Below are positions 54,303 to 63,159 of a stretch of 64,000 bases of DNA, piece by piece (position 1 is the first letter of the stretch; the number at the start of each line of letters is the position of its first letter). The stretch lies in assembly GCA_036343175.1 (NCBI GenBank), contig JAZASR010000002.1, positions 1 through 64,000 of the forward strand, written 5' to 3'. Below the pieces are notes generated by a model. The model saw only the letters and a list, made by a program, of their open reading frames with translations, was not told the origin of the DNA and ran no database searches. Source of the stretch: JAEEJA01 sp036343175. Lineage in GTDB: Bacteria > Bacillota > Clostridia > Lachnospirales > Lachnospiraceae. Made by a program: the position numbers and the translations under genes.

Positions 54303-56870
54303 TTACCTTCTTTTCTTCCTGCCGGACTTCTTGGAGCTGCGGCCTTTATTGCCGCTTCGATTATTATTTTTATTCATATTGCTGCCTGAGTTATTCCCAT
54401 TGCTATGATTGCTGCCATTATTATTACCATTGTTACTGTTATTGTTATTGTTATTGTTGTTTTTATTGTTATTGTTGTTTTTATTTTTATTCCTGCTGCC
54501 GTTGTGCGAATTGGAACCGGACTTTCCGCTGTTCTTTTTATGGCTTGCGGAATTACCCTGATCTTTAGCAGAGGAAGATGCGGCAGAAGCTTCCTTTTCC
54601 GACTCCTCTTCCCTGTTATAAAGATAATGATCAAGATTATCGAGATTGATATCTTCTTCGCTCATCGCCTTATTAATACGTTCTGTCTCTTCAAGAAATC
54701 TTTCGCGCTCAAGCCTTTCTTTCTCGATCTTTTCTTTCATTGCCTGACGAGTCTCTTCAAGCTCCTGGGAACTCATGCGGCCTGATGGCCTTCTGCTGCC
54801 TGAAAATCTGTCTTTTAACCGTTCGCCAAATGTTTTCTCATGACGCACATAATGTGCAGGCGTTTTTCTTGCCGGTCTCTCAACCGTCTCTGATTCATCA
54901 ATGACTCTCTTTACAGGTCTCTTCCCGACTTCATTATCTGCCGGTCTCATTGTATTCTGTTCAGCCTCTTTAGCTTCCTTTCTTACAGGTCTCTTATCTT
55001 TGAATCTTTCCATGGAGGCATTGCTTATTACCGGCCTGTTATCTTCCTGCTCCTTGTTATCAACATTTTTTTCAGGCTCCGGTTTATTGACCGCTTTGAT
55101 CCTGCCGGAATGTCCCTGCGGCTGCTTTCTCTTTTCATCCTTCTGGTCGAAACGTCTTATCTCAACGTGCTTCCTGGCAGCCTTCTTTTCATTATCTTCT
55201 ATTGCTTCAGAGTCAGTTTCCTTTGTTTCGGCGGAATCAGCATATCTGACTACTTTAATAGCTTCCCATGACATCTCGTCAGATACGGCTTGCTTTTCCT
55301 CAGGCTCATTCTTTGCAGCAGGTCCAGCTTGCTTTTCCTCAGGCTCATTCTTTGCAGCAGGTTCAGGCTCTTTCTTCTCCGGCTCATCCTTTACAGCAGG
55401 TTCAGGCTCTTTCTTCTCCGGCTCATCCTTTACAGCAGGTTCAGGCTCTTTCTTCTCCGGCTCACTCTTTACAGGCGGTTCAGCCGCATTCTCACCTTTC
55501 GCAGCTCCTTCAGCCGCTTCTGCCTTCTTTGATCCGGCATTACTTACTTCTATCGTCTTTTCTGTTGTATCATGCTTTGCAGAAGGCTTTTCCTCTGATT
55601 CAGGTTTTGCAGAAGGCTTTTCCTCTGTATCAGGCTTTGCAGAAAGCCTTTCCTCTGTATCAGGCTTTGCAGAAAGCCTTTCCTCTGTTTCAGGCTTTGC
55701 AGAAAGCCTTTCCTCTGTTTCAGGTTTACCGGACGGCACTCCCGCTGCTTTCCCGGCTTTTTCAAATTCCTTCCTGTCAGCTGCCTTAAGCTCCTCTGCC
55801 TTCTTCTTTGCCGTATTTATCGGCTTATCGGTTTTAGTTACCGTGATCAGCTCCTCAGCTGTTCTATTATCAGAAGCCGCAGCTGCAGCGATCTTTCTCT
55901 CGCTGGCCTCCTTTACACGGTCAGCATGCATCTCGTCGACATATTTCTTCCAATCAAATACAGCCTCAATAGAAGCTATTGCGACCTCAAGCATATCATC
56001 ATCAGGCACTCTTGTAGTCATGTATTGAAGCAGCATGCCAGGCTTGAAAAGGGCCTTGACGAACTTACTGTTGGTATTGGCAGCCCACATCATGAGCTCG
56101 AATGACACGCCTGCAACGACAGGAATTATCACAATACGCACTAAAAGCCTGAGAGCAGGATTATCTACCTGTATGAACACAAAGAATATGATACTTACGA
56201 ACATTACAAGGAGCAGGAAACCGGTTCCGCACCTCGGATTCTCACGTGACTGACGTCTTGCGTTGGCAACATTAAGGTAAAGCCCGCTTTCAACACAATT
56301 AATAGCCATATGCTCGGCGCCATGGTACATGAATACTCTTCTGATATCCTTCATCAATGAAATTAAAAGAATGTATGCCAGGAAAAGAAGTATTCTGATG
56401 ACACCCTCAATGACAGCGAGAACAGTACCGTTATCAGTTACTTTTCTGAAAAGATCAGAAAGGAAAAGCGGCAGAAATACAAAAAGACCAACAGCAAGCA
56501 CTATAGAAAGAATTGCCACAATAACGTTCTCGATAAAGTCGCTCTTATTCTTCTTCTTTACTTCCTTTTCCTTAGAGCTGCCTTTTATCTGATTCTCTTC
56601 ATCGATCTGCAGTTCTTCCTCGTAAAGGTCAGATGAATATGAAAGGGTCTTCATGCCAATCACAAGAGAATCCCAGAATGCAATGATGCCTCGAAGAACA
56701 GGCAGATTCAATGCCCTGCTCTTCTTCCTTGCGCTTACATACCTGCCCTTTTTTATAACTATGCTGCCGTCAGTAGTCCTTACGGCAACGGAATATTTAT
56801 CCCCACTGCGCATCATGACGCCTTCAAGAACCGCCTGACCGCCGATATTTGAACATCTTTTCTTATTCAT
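54303..56870 (-). CDS. DUF1385 membrane protein with very long repetitive disordered C-terminal tail
   Basis: 855 aa against about 300 for the usual DUF1385 protein. Residues 1 to about 315 carry the conserved GGQAVLEGVMMR start, four membrane helices and the HGAEH(M)AINC and RCGTGFLL motifs. From about 316 to the end the chain is low-complexity: KPETEERLSA-type repeats (about five), a DEPEKKEPEPA-type block (about five), Arg/Glu coils, then an Asn-rich stretch made from AAC triplet repeats and a basic KKSGRKKRR end. The tail faces unknown partners, possibly RNA or the ribosome. The function of DUF1385 is not established. The reading frame is open throughout and consistent. Confidence 0.88.
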   Translation of the reverse strand: MNKKRCSNIGGQAVLEGVMMRSGDKYSVAVRTTDGSIVIKKGRYVSARKKSRALNLPVLRGIIAFWDSLVIGMKTLSYSSDLYEEELQIDEENQIKGSSKEKEVKKKNKSDFIENVIVAILSIVLAVGLFVFLPLFLSDLFRKVTDNGTVLAVIEGVIRILLFLAYILLISLMKDIRRVFMYHGAEHMAINCVESGLYLNVANARRQSRENPRCGTGFLLLVMFVSIIFFVFIQVDNPALRLLVRIVIIPVVAGVSFELMMWAANTNSKFVKALFKPGMLLQYMTTRVPDDDMLEVAIASIEAVFDWKKYVDEMHADRVKEASERKIAAAAASDNRTAEELITVTKTDKPINTAKKKAEELKAADRKEFEKAGKAAGVPSGKPETEERLSAKPETEERLSAKPDTEERLSAKPDTEEKPSAKPESEEKPSAKHDTTEKTIEVSNAGSKKAEAAEGAAKGENAAEPPVKSEPEKKEPEPAVKDEPEKKEPEPAVKDEPEKKEPEPAAKNEPEEKQAGPAAKNEPEEKQAVSDEMSWEAIKVVRYADSAETKETDSEAIEDNEKKAARKHVEIRRFDQKDEKRKQPQGHSGRIKAVNKPEPEKNVDNKEQEDNRPVISNASMERFKDKRPVRKEAKEAEQNTMRPADNEVGKRPVKRVIDESETVERPARKTPAHYVRHEKTFGERLKDRFSGSRRPSGRMSSQELEETRQAMKEKIEKERLERERFLEETERINKAMSEEDINLDNLDHYLYNREEESEKEASAASSSAKDQGNSASHKKNSGKSGSNSHNGSRNKNKNNNNNKNNNNNNNNSNNGNNNGSNHSNGNNSGSNMNKNNNRSGNKGRSSKKSGRKKRR
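54426..54495. repeat. AAC-type triplet microsatellite encoding an Asn-rich stretch
   Basis: The plus strand reads repeated TTATTG and TTG units, so the minus strand reads AAC/AAT codons. The run lies in the C-terminal tail of the DUF1385 gene and is prone to slippage in steps of three. Confidence 0.85.
55300..55735. repeat. Two tandem coding repeat arrays in the DUF1385 tail
   Basis: Array one (about 55300-55480) has units of about 51-54 bp encoding the EPEKKEPEP type. Array two (about 55570-55730) has units of about 39 bp encoding the AKPETEERLS type. Unit lengths are multiples of three, so copy number can change without frameshift. Confidence 0.8.
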
Positions 56871-56920
56871 ACAGATCTTCCCCGCTTATTATTTGCCTGC
56901 AAACCGGCATAATCTATAAT

Positions 56921-56949
56921 ATTATACAATATGGCCGAACTTCTTACAA
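56921..56949 (-). promoter_or_regulatory. Promoter of the DUF1385-prmC-prfA operon
   Basis: TTGTAA (56944-56949), a 17-bp spacer and a perfect TATAAT (56921-56926) on the minus strand, about 50 bp before the ATG. The rest of the 294-bp gap to rpmE holds only the rpmE terminator. Confidence 0.72.
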
Positions 56950-57082
56950 GTGACGCTCATTCGCCATATTTTCATCAGTTTTCAGACATGACTTATGAGA
57001 ATACTTAAAACTTCTGTTTCGTTAAGGACCTCGAAATGCAGTTTCCGAAAATAAACTATGAGAATATTGAAAAATCAGAAAT

Positions 57083-57114
57083 AAAAAAACACGGTACCTT
57101 ATAAAAGTACCGTG
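57083..57114 (-). terminator. Terminator of rpmE
   Basis: CACGGTAC pairs with GTACCGTG around a 9-nt loop followed by seven T on the minus strand. Confidence 0.93.
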
Positions 57115-57164
57115 CTCTTCATACCGGCCTAAAAAAACCGGCAGTTAAGTTTAATATGAGCTTT

Positions 57165-57368
57165 TCAGGCTTTGATGCCGTATCTCTTATTGAACTTATC
57201 GATAGCACCACGAGCCTTCTGTGCTCTCTGCTGTCCGGTATAGAATGGATGGCACTTTGAGCAAACTTCTACGTGGATCTCAGGCTTTGTGGAACCTGTG
57301 GTAAACTCGTTGCCACAGTTGCAGATGACCTTTGCCTGATAATAATCAGGATGAATTCCCTGTCTCAT
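57165..57368 (-). CDS. rpmE: 50S ribosomal protein L31, zinc type
   Basis: A 67-aa protein starting MRQGIHPDYYQAKVICNCGN and containing VCSKCHPFYTGQQR. The four cysteines make it the zinc-binding (C+) paralogue rather than YtiA type. Start at 57368 follows AAAAGGAGGTTATATCTT; an upstream in-frame start seven codons earlier lacks a site. It lies between rho and the DUF1385 gene with its own promoter and terminator. Confidence 0.97.
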   Translation of the reverse strand: MRQGIHPDYYQAKVICNCGNEFTTGSTKPEIHVEVCSKCHPFYTGQQRAQKARGAIDKFNKRYGIKA

Positions 57369-57507
57369 AAGATATAACCTCCTTTTCAAAAGCTACACGT
57401 ACTGCATAATCTTCATAAGCTCATGATTTTTTAAAGAGGATCATGCTTTTCAGCCTTTTATAAAGCTTTATGCTTAAGTCAATAGCCTTTTTGTCAAACA
57501 ATTAATG

Positions 57508-57536
57508 ATGATATCATATACATATAGATAATGCAA
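57508..57536 (-). promoter_or_regulatory. Putative promoter of rpmE
   Basis: TTGCAT (57531-57536), a 17-bp spacer and TATCAT (57508-57513) with an extended TGA before the -10. It lies just after the rho stop. Confidence 0.55.
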
Positions 57537-57547
57537 GCGAAAAAATA

Positions 57548-59251
57548 TCAAAGCCTTACTTTATGGAGTATATCAACAAGCTCCTGATTATTCTTTGTCT
57601 GCTTGAAGAGCTTTATGACCTTCTGTACTGCATCGTCGCTCTGGGCTCCGAGAAAGGCTTTCTTCATGACATAGGCAGCCTCAAGCTCAGGCTGGGTAAA
57701 GAGCAGATCATCACGCCTTGTACCTGACTTCTGCATGTTTATAGCAGGAAATACCATCTTCTCTGAAAGATCACGGTCAAGTACCAGCTCCATGTTGCCT
57801 GTACCTTTGAATTCCTCGAATACAACATCATCCATCTTACTTCCTGTATCAACTAATGCTGTTGCGAGTATAGTAAGACTTCCGCCCTCACGGATATTTC
57901 TGGCTGCTCCGAAGAACTTTTTCGGCATATAAAGGGCTGTAGGATCAAGGCCGCCTGAAAGAGTCTTTCCGGAAGGGCTTACCGTAAGATTATAAGCTCT
58001 TGCAAGTCTTGTAATACTGTCAAGAAGGATTATTACGTCTTTGCCGTATTCAACCATTCTCTTGGCGCGCTCTATCACCACCTCTGAAACTCTCTTATGA
58101 TTCTCCGGGAGCTCATCGAATGTGGAAGATATCACTTCAACGTTGTCGCCCTGTATAGACTCCCTGATATCCGTAACTTCCTCAGGACGTTCATCGATTA
58201 AGAGCACCATGATATGCATCTCAGGATAATTAGCCCTGACTGCATGAGCTACCTGCTTGATAAGGGTAGTCTTTCCTGCCTTCGGCTGGGAAACTATCAT
58301 GCCTCTCTGCCCTTTTCCTATCGGGGATATAAGGTCCATCATTCTCATAGCTAAAGGACCATCAGGTGTCTCGAGCCTGATACGCTGATCAGGGAAGACA
58401 GGCGTCAGCTTCTCAAATCTTGGTCTCTTAAATACTTCTTCAGCTTTTTTGCCATTAATGGAATTAATGAAGGTAATGGCTGCGTAGTGGTCGCCCTGCC
58501 CCTTCGGCTTGATATTGCCGTTAATGATATCTCCGCTCTTTAAGCACCATTTTCTTACCATTGCGGGAGATATATATACATCATTGCTGGACTGGGTATA
58601 ATTATTGACTCTTATGAAGCCATAGCCGTCCGGAAGTATTTCAAGAACCCCTTCTCTTACCTCTGGAAACTGGACTTTTGTTCCATTTTCACTGCTAAAA
58701 GATACAGCTGAAACAGGAGCTTTCTTCTCTTCAGGCTGATACTTTACAGGCTCATCTCTTTCAATTCTATCAGCAGCACCAGGATCAGTCATTGCAGAAA
58801 CCTGCTGCTTTTCTTTTATTACATTAAGATCGGTCTTTGCTGAAACTGACTGCTTTTCTTTTATTTCGTCAGCTTCAGGAAGAGGATACTTGCGCGGCCT
58901 CCCGCGCTTCCTCTTCGGCTTATCTGCTGTTTCATTCTTTACATTACTGACAGAACTGTTCTTATCAGCCTGACCCTCTGTTGATCCGGATGAATTGTCA
59001 GTGCCATCATTCTTTGCTGATGCTTTGCTGTCACCTTTTTTATCCCTTTTGGTATATTTTCTTTTCTTGACCGAGATATCTTCGCCCCTTTCAAGAGCGT
59101 CAATAATATTCTTAACAAGTACGGGATTCTTTTTTTCTGCCTCATGTACTTTCTCAACAAGTTCATCCTTGCTGAATGTGGTTGCGCTCTTTATGGAAAG
59201 CAGCTTTGCAACATCGCGCAGATTGATTATAGAGATCTTTTCGATATCCAT
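57548..59251 (-). CDS. rho: Transcription termination factor Rho with long N-terminal insert
   Basis: A 567-aa hexameric RNA helicase, longer than E. coli Rho (419 aa). Residues 1 to about 55 match Rho_N. About 56-195 are a charged, low-complexity insert including KPKRKRGRPRKYP (AT-hook-like) and a duplicated IKEKQ-VSA segment. The cold-shock RNA-binding domain is at about 200-270 (LEILPDGYGFIRV), and the ATPase has SQPKAGKTTLIKQ (Walker A), VLLIDERPEEV and the Q/R-loop LLDSITRLARAYN. Inserts of this kind are known in high-GC and some clostridial Rho and bind RNA. A TTG five codons earlier is less likely than ATG at 59251, which has AAAGGAAAATAT in front. Confidence 0.96.
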   Translation of the reverse strand: MDIEKISIINLRDVAKLLSIKSATTFSKDELVEKVHEAEKKNPVLVKNIIDALERGEDISVKKRKYTKRDKKGDSKASAKNDGTDNSSGSTEGQADKNSSVSNVKNETADKPKRKRGRPRKYPLPEADEIKEKQSVSAKTDLNVIKEKQQVSAMTDPGAADRIERDEPVKYQPEEKKAPVSAVSFSSENGTKVQFPEVREGVLEILPDGYGFIRVNNYTQSSNDVYISPAMVRKWCLKSGDIINGNIKPKGQGDHYAAITFINSINGKKAEEVFKRPRFEKLTPVFPDQRIRLETPDGPLAMRMMDLISPIGKGQRGMIVSQPKAGKTTLIKQVAHAVRANYPEMHIMVLLIDERPEEVTDIRESIQGDNVEVISSTFDELPENHKRVSEVVIERAKRMVEYGKDVIILLDSITRLARAYNLTVSPSGKTLSGGLDPTALYMPKKFFGAARNIREGGSLTILATALVDTGSKMDDVVFEEFKGTGNMELVLDRDLSEKMVFPAINMQKSGTRRDDLLFTQPELEAAYVMKKAFLGAQSDDAVQKVIKLFKQTKNNQELVDILHKVRL

Positions 59252-59385
59252 ATATTTTCCTTTCAATTATGGAAGATTATTAAATAATATATTGCTGTAT
59301 GTTATTTACCGGATACATTAGAAACGTATGAGAAAATACACTACAAAAATATCACAATTATTAAAACATAAAAAAATATAAATGT

Positions 59386-59420
59386 AAAGTCAGAACTGAA
59401 AAATTATTTTCAGATCTGAC
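59386..59420 (-). terminator. Long hairpin between the MCP and rho genes
   Basis: AGTCAGATCTGAAAA pairs with TTTTCAGTTCTGACT with one mismatch, a 15-bp stem. The T-tract is poor on both strands. A second hairpin (CTTTTTCAGG/CCTGAAAAG) lies next to it towards the MCP. These are the only features seen in the 296-bp gap and probably end the FIST-MCP transcript. Confidence 0.5.
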
Positions 59421-59547
59421 TTCTTTTGCCTGACTTTTCAGGGACTGCATTTAATAAGGCCTGAAAAAGATCATGATCAACTATTTATTTTAAAAAAATA
59501 ACAGACTTATAAAATAAAAGTGATCCAATGATTCGATAAAACAATTT

Positions 59548-60498
59548 TCAGATATCGTCGACCATGTGAGGAAGCTGCTCCATTACGTTATCGAAATCCT
59601 CAAAAAGAATTCCCTTTTCAGTATCGGAATTCTTTATCTGGTCTATCATATTGATAGCGTCTTCATAACTTGCGCGGCTTATATCAACATATTCCGAAAT
59701 ACCATCAACAGCCTCTGAACTGTTATGTACAGCCGCATTGATAGAGTCAACTGCCCCATCGATATGCTGGACCTTGCTGCTGATGCCGTCGAAAATGTTA
59801 TGAGTCTCATCGACGTTTGAAATGGAATTCTCAAGCGCCGCACGTGAATCATCAAGAGAATTTGAAAGATTGGAAGTTGCTTCCTGTACCTCCTTGATGC
59901 TTGAATTTACGTCCTTGATAAGGACTTTTATCTCATCAGCGAGCTTTCTCACTTCTTCAGCAACTACTGCAAAGCCGCGGCCCTGCTCTCCTGCTCTTGC
60001 CGCCTCAATGGAAGCATTAAGTGCAAGAAGGTTAGTCTGATTGGCGATATCAGTTATGCCCTGGGTAGACTTTCTGATCTTTTCGACCGACTGCATAAGA
60101 TCATCGAATGTGCTTGTCATATCGTCAAAACTTGCTGTTACGCGATTTGAGCTGTTCTTGAGATCATCGACCTGGTCCTGAGCTGTAGATACTGATCTCT
60201 CAATATCCTCTTTTACCATATTAAAATTATTGGATGTATCAATGATGCCTGAGAAAGTATCCTTCATGTCATTGCATTTATTCAGCAGGTCATCGTTCTG
60301 GGCTGAAAGCTTGTGGATCTCACCCTCGATGCTCTCTATACCCTTAAATGTGCGGAGGTTCTGATCAACTACGTTCTGATGATTTTCTTTTAAATACTTA
60401 AGTGTGAGCTTAAGTGCATCATAATCCTCTTTATTCTTGGTATATACAGGAACTTCCTGAACAGGTGCTTCAGCAGTCTTTCTTGAAAATAATCCCAT
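59548..60498 (-). CDS. Soluble methyl-accepting chemotaxis-like protein
   Basis: A 316-aa protein with the MCP signalling hairpin (IADQTNLLALNASIEAARAGEQGRGFAVVAEEVRKLADE) and flanking coiled coils, but no membrane helix and no recognised ligand-binding domain. The N-terminus (about 70 residues) is short and helical. It should form cytosolic receptor assemblies that talk to CheA and CheW. Sensory input must come from another protein, most plausibly the FIST protein encoded 15 bp upstream. GGGAGGCTTACGATA precedes ATG. Confidence 0.9.
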   Translation of the reverse strand: MGLFSRKTAEAPVQEVPVYTKNKEDYDALKLTLKYLKENHQNVVDQNLRTFKGIESIEGEIHKLSAQNDDLLNKCNDMKDTFSGIIDTSNNFNMVKEDIERSVSTAQDQVDDLKNSSNRVTASFDDMTSTFDDLMQSVEKIRKSTQGITDIANQTNLLALNASIEAARAGEQGRGFAVVAEEVRKLADEIKVLIKDVNSSIKEVQEATSNLSNSLDDSRAALENSISNVDETHNIFDGISSKVQHIDGAVDSINAAVHNSSEAVDGISEYVDISRASYEDAINMIDQIKNSDTEKGILFEDFDNVMEQLPHMVDDI

Positions 60499-60513
60499 TA
60501 TCGTAAGCCTCCC

Positions 60514-61566
60514 TTAATTAAATGCTATGCATGTCATCGTCTGATTGATATGCTGTTTGCAATAATGCTCACCGACTCCGACGATACCGGCATGGTTGCC
60601 AAACCTGTTCATATCTTTCAGATATTGATCAAGATAATGATCCTGCTGGAAAAGGAGATATCTGAAAAGACAGTTTACAGAAAGGATCCCGCTTACTTTT
60701 CCAAGGTCTGAACTGATCTTATCGAGTGTATTCTGTACGACCTGCTTGTAATCGTCCAGCTCCATGATAGTAAGGATATCCATATCATTGACCTGTTTAT
60801 AGCATGAAAGAGAGTTGCCCGTTATTTCCTTTACTGAAATAAGATATGTTTCATCACCATAGATACGGCCGAACGGATTTTTAAATGTCTGGGTTGCTAC
60901 ATCTGCTGCTGTTATTCCCAACTCGTCCTGATAGAACTTTGCTGCCGGTTTTCCATCGACCTCAGCTAATATCTTATTCTTAGGGTCGGTCTTTGTAGCA
61001 AGGAAGCGCCTTCCTGTTGTCTTATATATATTTTCCTTATATGCACATATCTTTCCTGTCAGATTCTTTAATACGATAAAGCCGCATGCATCCTCATATA
61101 CTCTGCCATTAACAGAAATTGCAGTATTATCGATTGTTCCGCCTATGAGAGGTATCTTTTTCTTATCAAGCAGGAGATTTAATGTAGTAACGAGCTGGCC
61201 ATCATTACCGGTCGTGAAGTCAAAGCAGGCAGAATTTCCTGCCCCTGCCCCTGTCTTTTCAAGTGCCGCCTCAAGTCTTCCGATATGCTTCACAGGCATG
61301 GTCGAAAGATCAGTGATCACGTCTGCTGCAGCAGAAACATCAAAAAGACCGATAACAGTAACGCCCTTTTCATTTACCTTTGGTCCTCCGTAGCTTATGC
61401 CGACGCCTCCAAGTGAAGGAACACCGGGAAAAAGACCGGCTATCTCATCTGTATGCTGCAAAAGATTATCTTTGGATGTAATGAAGATCACTGCATCCGG
61501 TGAACTTATGCCGGCTGCGGCTTCATGTACGTTTCCTGACATGCTGAGTCCAAATAACTGTCTCAT
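60514..61566 (-). CDS. FIST-domain sensor protein
   Basis: A 350-aa soluble protein with FIST_N (SSPDAVIFITSKDNLLQH, VPSLGGVGISYGG, GVTVIGLFD) and FIST_C (KFYQDELGI, NPFGRIYGDETYLISVKEI, SVNCLFRYLLF, IVGVGEHYCKQHINQTMTCIAF). FIST proteins are predicted small-ligand sensors found in operons with chemotaxis, GGDEF or kinase partners; ligands are not established. First gene of a two-gene operon with the soluble MCP. AAGGGAAGTAATAAAC precedes ATG. Confidence 0.9.
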   Translation of the reverse strand: MRQLFGLSMSGNVHEAAAGISSPDAVIFITSKDNLLQHTDEIAGLFPGVPSLGGVGISYGGPKVNEKGVTVIGLFDVSAAADVITDLSTMPVKHIGRLEAALEKTGAGAGNSACFDFTTGNDGQLVTTLNLLLDKKKIPLIGGTIDNTAISVNGRVYEDACGFIVLKNLTGKICAYKENIYKTTGRRFLATKTDPKNKILAEVDGKPAAKFYQDELGITAADVATQTFKNPFGRIYGDETYLISVKEITGNSLSCYKQVNDMDILTIMELDDYKQVVQNTLDKISSDLGKVSGILSVNCLFRYLLFQQDHYLDQYLKDMNRFGNHAGIVGVGEHYCKQHINQTMTCIAFN

Positions 61567-61712
61567 GTTTATTACTTCCCTTCATATATAATATAAATTG
61601 CCTTTAGCAAATTACAAATTTCTTTGAAAAAAAACTTCAGATCCTTATCAACCTGATTATTATATTATATTTAATTTGAAAATAAAAGTGTCAATTATAT
61701 TATTCTTTTTTG

Positions 61713-61741
61713 TTGTTGCTTTTACCTGCATGTGCTAATAT
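61713..61741 (+). promoter_or_regulatory. Putative promoter of the malic enzyme gene
   Basis: TTGTTG (61713-61718), a 17-bp spacer and TAATAT (61736-61741), about 32 bp before the ATG, giving a very short leader. Confidence 0.55.
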
Positions 61742-61773
61742 ATTCGGAGAATTTAAGAAAAGGAGCAGTTCAA

Positions 61774-62925
61774 ATGGACACATATGAAGAAGCACTAAGA
61801 CTTCATGAAAATCTTCATGGAAAGATCGAAACAGTTTCTAAATGCAGAGTAGATTCAAGAAAGGCACTTTCTTTATGCTATACGCCTGGCGTCGCTGAGC
61901 CATGCAGGAAGATTGCTGCAGATCCTGCTGAAGCATATAAATATACTATAAAGTCAAATACAATAGCAGTAGTTTCTGACGGATCCGCCGTACTCGGTCT
62001 TGGAAACATAGGACCGCTTGCAGCTATGCCTGTAATGGAAGGCAAGGCATGCCTCTTCAGGGAATTTGGCGGTGTAAATGCATTTCCTATCTGCCTTGAT
62101 ACTCAGGATACCGATGAAATAATTGAAACCGTAAAGCGCATAGCACCGGCATTTGGCGGCATCAACCTCGAGGACATATCAGCGCCAAGATGCTTTGAGA
62201 TCGAAGAAAGGCTTAAAGCAGAGCTTAATATACCTGTATTCCACGATGATCAGCACGGAACCGCAATTGTCGTACTCGCAGGCATCATAAACGGCCTTAA
62301 AGTCACAGGCAAAAAGAAGGAAGACTGTCGGGTAGTGGTTAATGGTGCAGGTTCAGCCGGCATCGCCATCTCAAAACTTCTATTAAGGTATGGTTTCAGG
62401 CACCTTACACTCTGTGACAGATCAGGGATCCTTGGAAAGGATTCCGATGGCATGAACTACATGCAGAAACATATGACGACTGTTACAAACCTCGAAAATA
62501 AAAAGGGTACTCTTGCAGATGCCCTTAAGGGAGCAGATATATTCGTAGGCGTCTCAGCGCCCGGCATAGTATCTCAGGATATGGTCCGCAGCATGAATCA
62601 TGATGCCATCATATTTGCCATGGCAAATCCTACCCCTGAGATCATGCCTGACAAAGCAAGAGAAGCAGGTGCCCGCATAGTCGGTACCGGCCGTTCAGAC
62701 TTTCCTAATCAGGTAAATAACGTAATCGTCTTCCCCGGCATATTCAAAGGAGCACTTTTGGGCCACGCAAGGCAGATCACTGAAGAGATGAAACTCGCAG
62801 CTGCAGAAGCCATAGCGGGACTGATCCCGGATCCTGAGCTTTCTGAAGAAAATATCCTTCCTGAAGCCTTTGATCCGCGTGTATGCGACGTAGTAAGCAG
62901 GGCTGTGATGGAACATATATCGTGA
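61774..62925 (+). CDS. NAD(P)-dependent malic enzyme
   Basis: A 383-aa short-form malic enzyme that decarboxylates malate to pyruvate. Motifs: YTPGVAEPCR, SDGSAVLGLGNIGPLAAMPVMEGKACLFREFGG (substrate and metal), NLEDISAPRCF, FHDDQHGTAIV and the Rossmann motif VNGAGSAGIAISKLL. No phosphotransacetylase-like C-terminal domain is fused, unlike MaeB. Cofactor preference is not clear from sequence. The start at 61774 follows AAAAGGAGCAGTTC. It is flanked by minus-strand genes and ends in its own terminator. Confidence 0.95.
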   Translation: MDTYEEALRLHENLHGKIETVSKCRVDSRKALSLCYTPGVAEPCRKIAADPAEAYKYTIKSNTIAVVSDGSAVLGLGNIGPLAAMPVMEGKACLFREFGGVNAFPICLDTQDTDEIIETVKRIAPAFGGINLEDISAPRCFEIEERLKAELNIPVFHDDQHGTAIVVLAGIINGLKVTGKKKEDCRVVVNGAGSAGIAISKLLLRYGFRHLTLCDRSGILGKDSDGMNYMQKHMTTVTNLENKKGTLADALKGADIFVGVSAPGIVSQDMVRSMNHDAIIFAMANPTPEIMPDKAREAGARIVGTGRSDFPNQVNNVIVFPGIFKGALLGHARQITEEMKLAAAEAIAGLIPDPELSEENILPEAFDPRVCDVVSRAVMEHIS

Positions 62926-62981
62926 TACTTTTCCTTTTATCTCAGGCAAATAAGTACATCCTGGTCATGTGATCTCAAGCA

Positions 62982-63001
62982 GGAAAGTATACTTTTCCGG
63001 T
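62982..63001. repeat. Near-palindrome shared with the 0.2-kb and 20.5-kb repeats
   Basis: GGAAAGTATACTTTTCC with the following GGTC. Its reverse complement contains GACCGGAAAAGTAT, identical to a stretch next to the palindrome at 20.54 kb. The core AAAGTATACTTT is also in the palindrome at 216-233. Confidence 0.6.
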
Positions 63002-63059
63002 CATTTAAGGCAGTTCAGATATTCTTTTCTGTTTAGTGAAACATATATATTAAAGACAT

Positions 63060-63089
63060 AAAAAGACCTCCGCAAAGGAGGCCTTTTTT
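63060..63089. terminator. Terminator after the malic enzyme gene, bidirectional with tyrS
   Basis: AAAAAG-CCTCC and GGAGG-CTTTTT form a stem with one A-C mismatch and a GCAAA loop, flanked by A- and T-tracts. The genes are convergent, so it may serve both. Confidence 0.88.
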
Positions 63090-63159
63090 ATTGCCATATA
63101 TACCATATATAAAACTGTCAAATATAATATTTCATCAGTTTACTTTTATGAGTTCACTT

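Noticed and set aside
54901..56028. 375-residue open frame antisense to the DUF1385 tail
   Set aside because: It mirrors the repeats on the other strand, has Ser/Ala/Phe repeats and no ribosome-binding site; the minus frame has the recognisable conserved domain.
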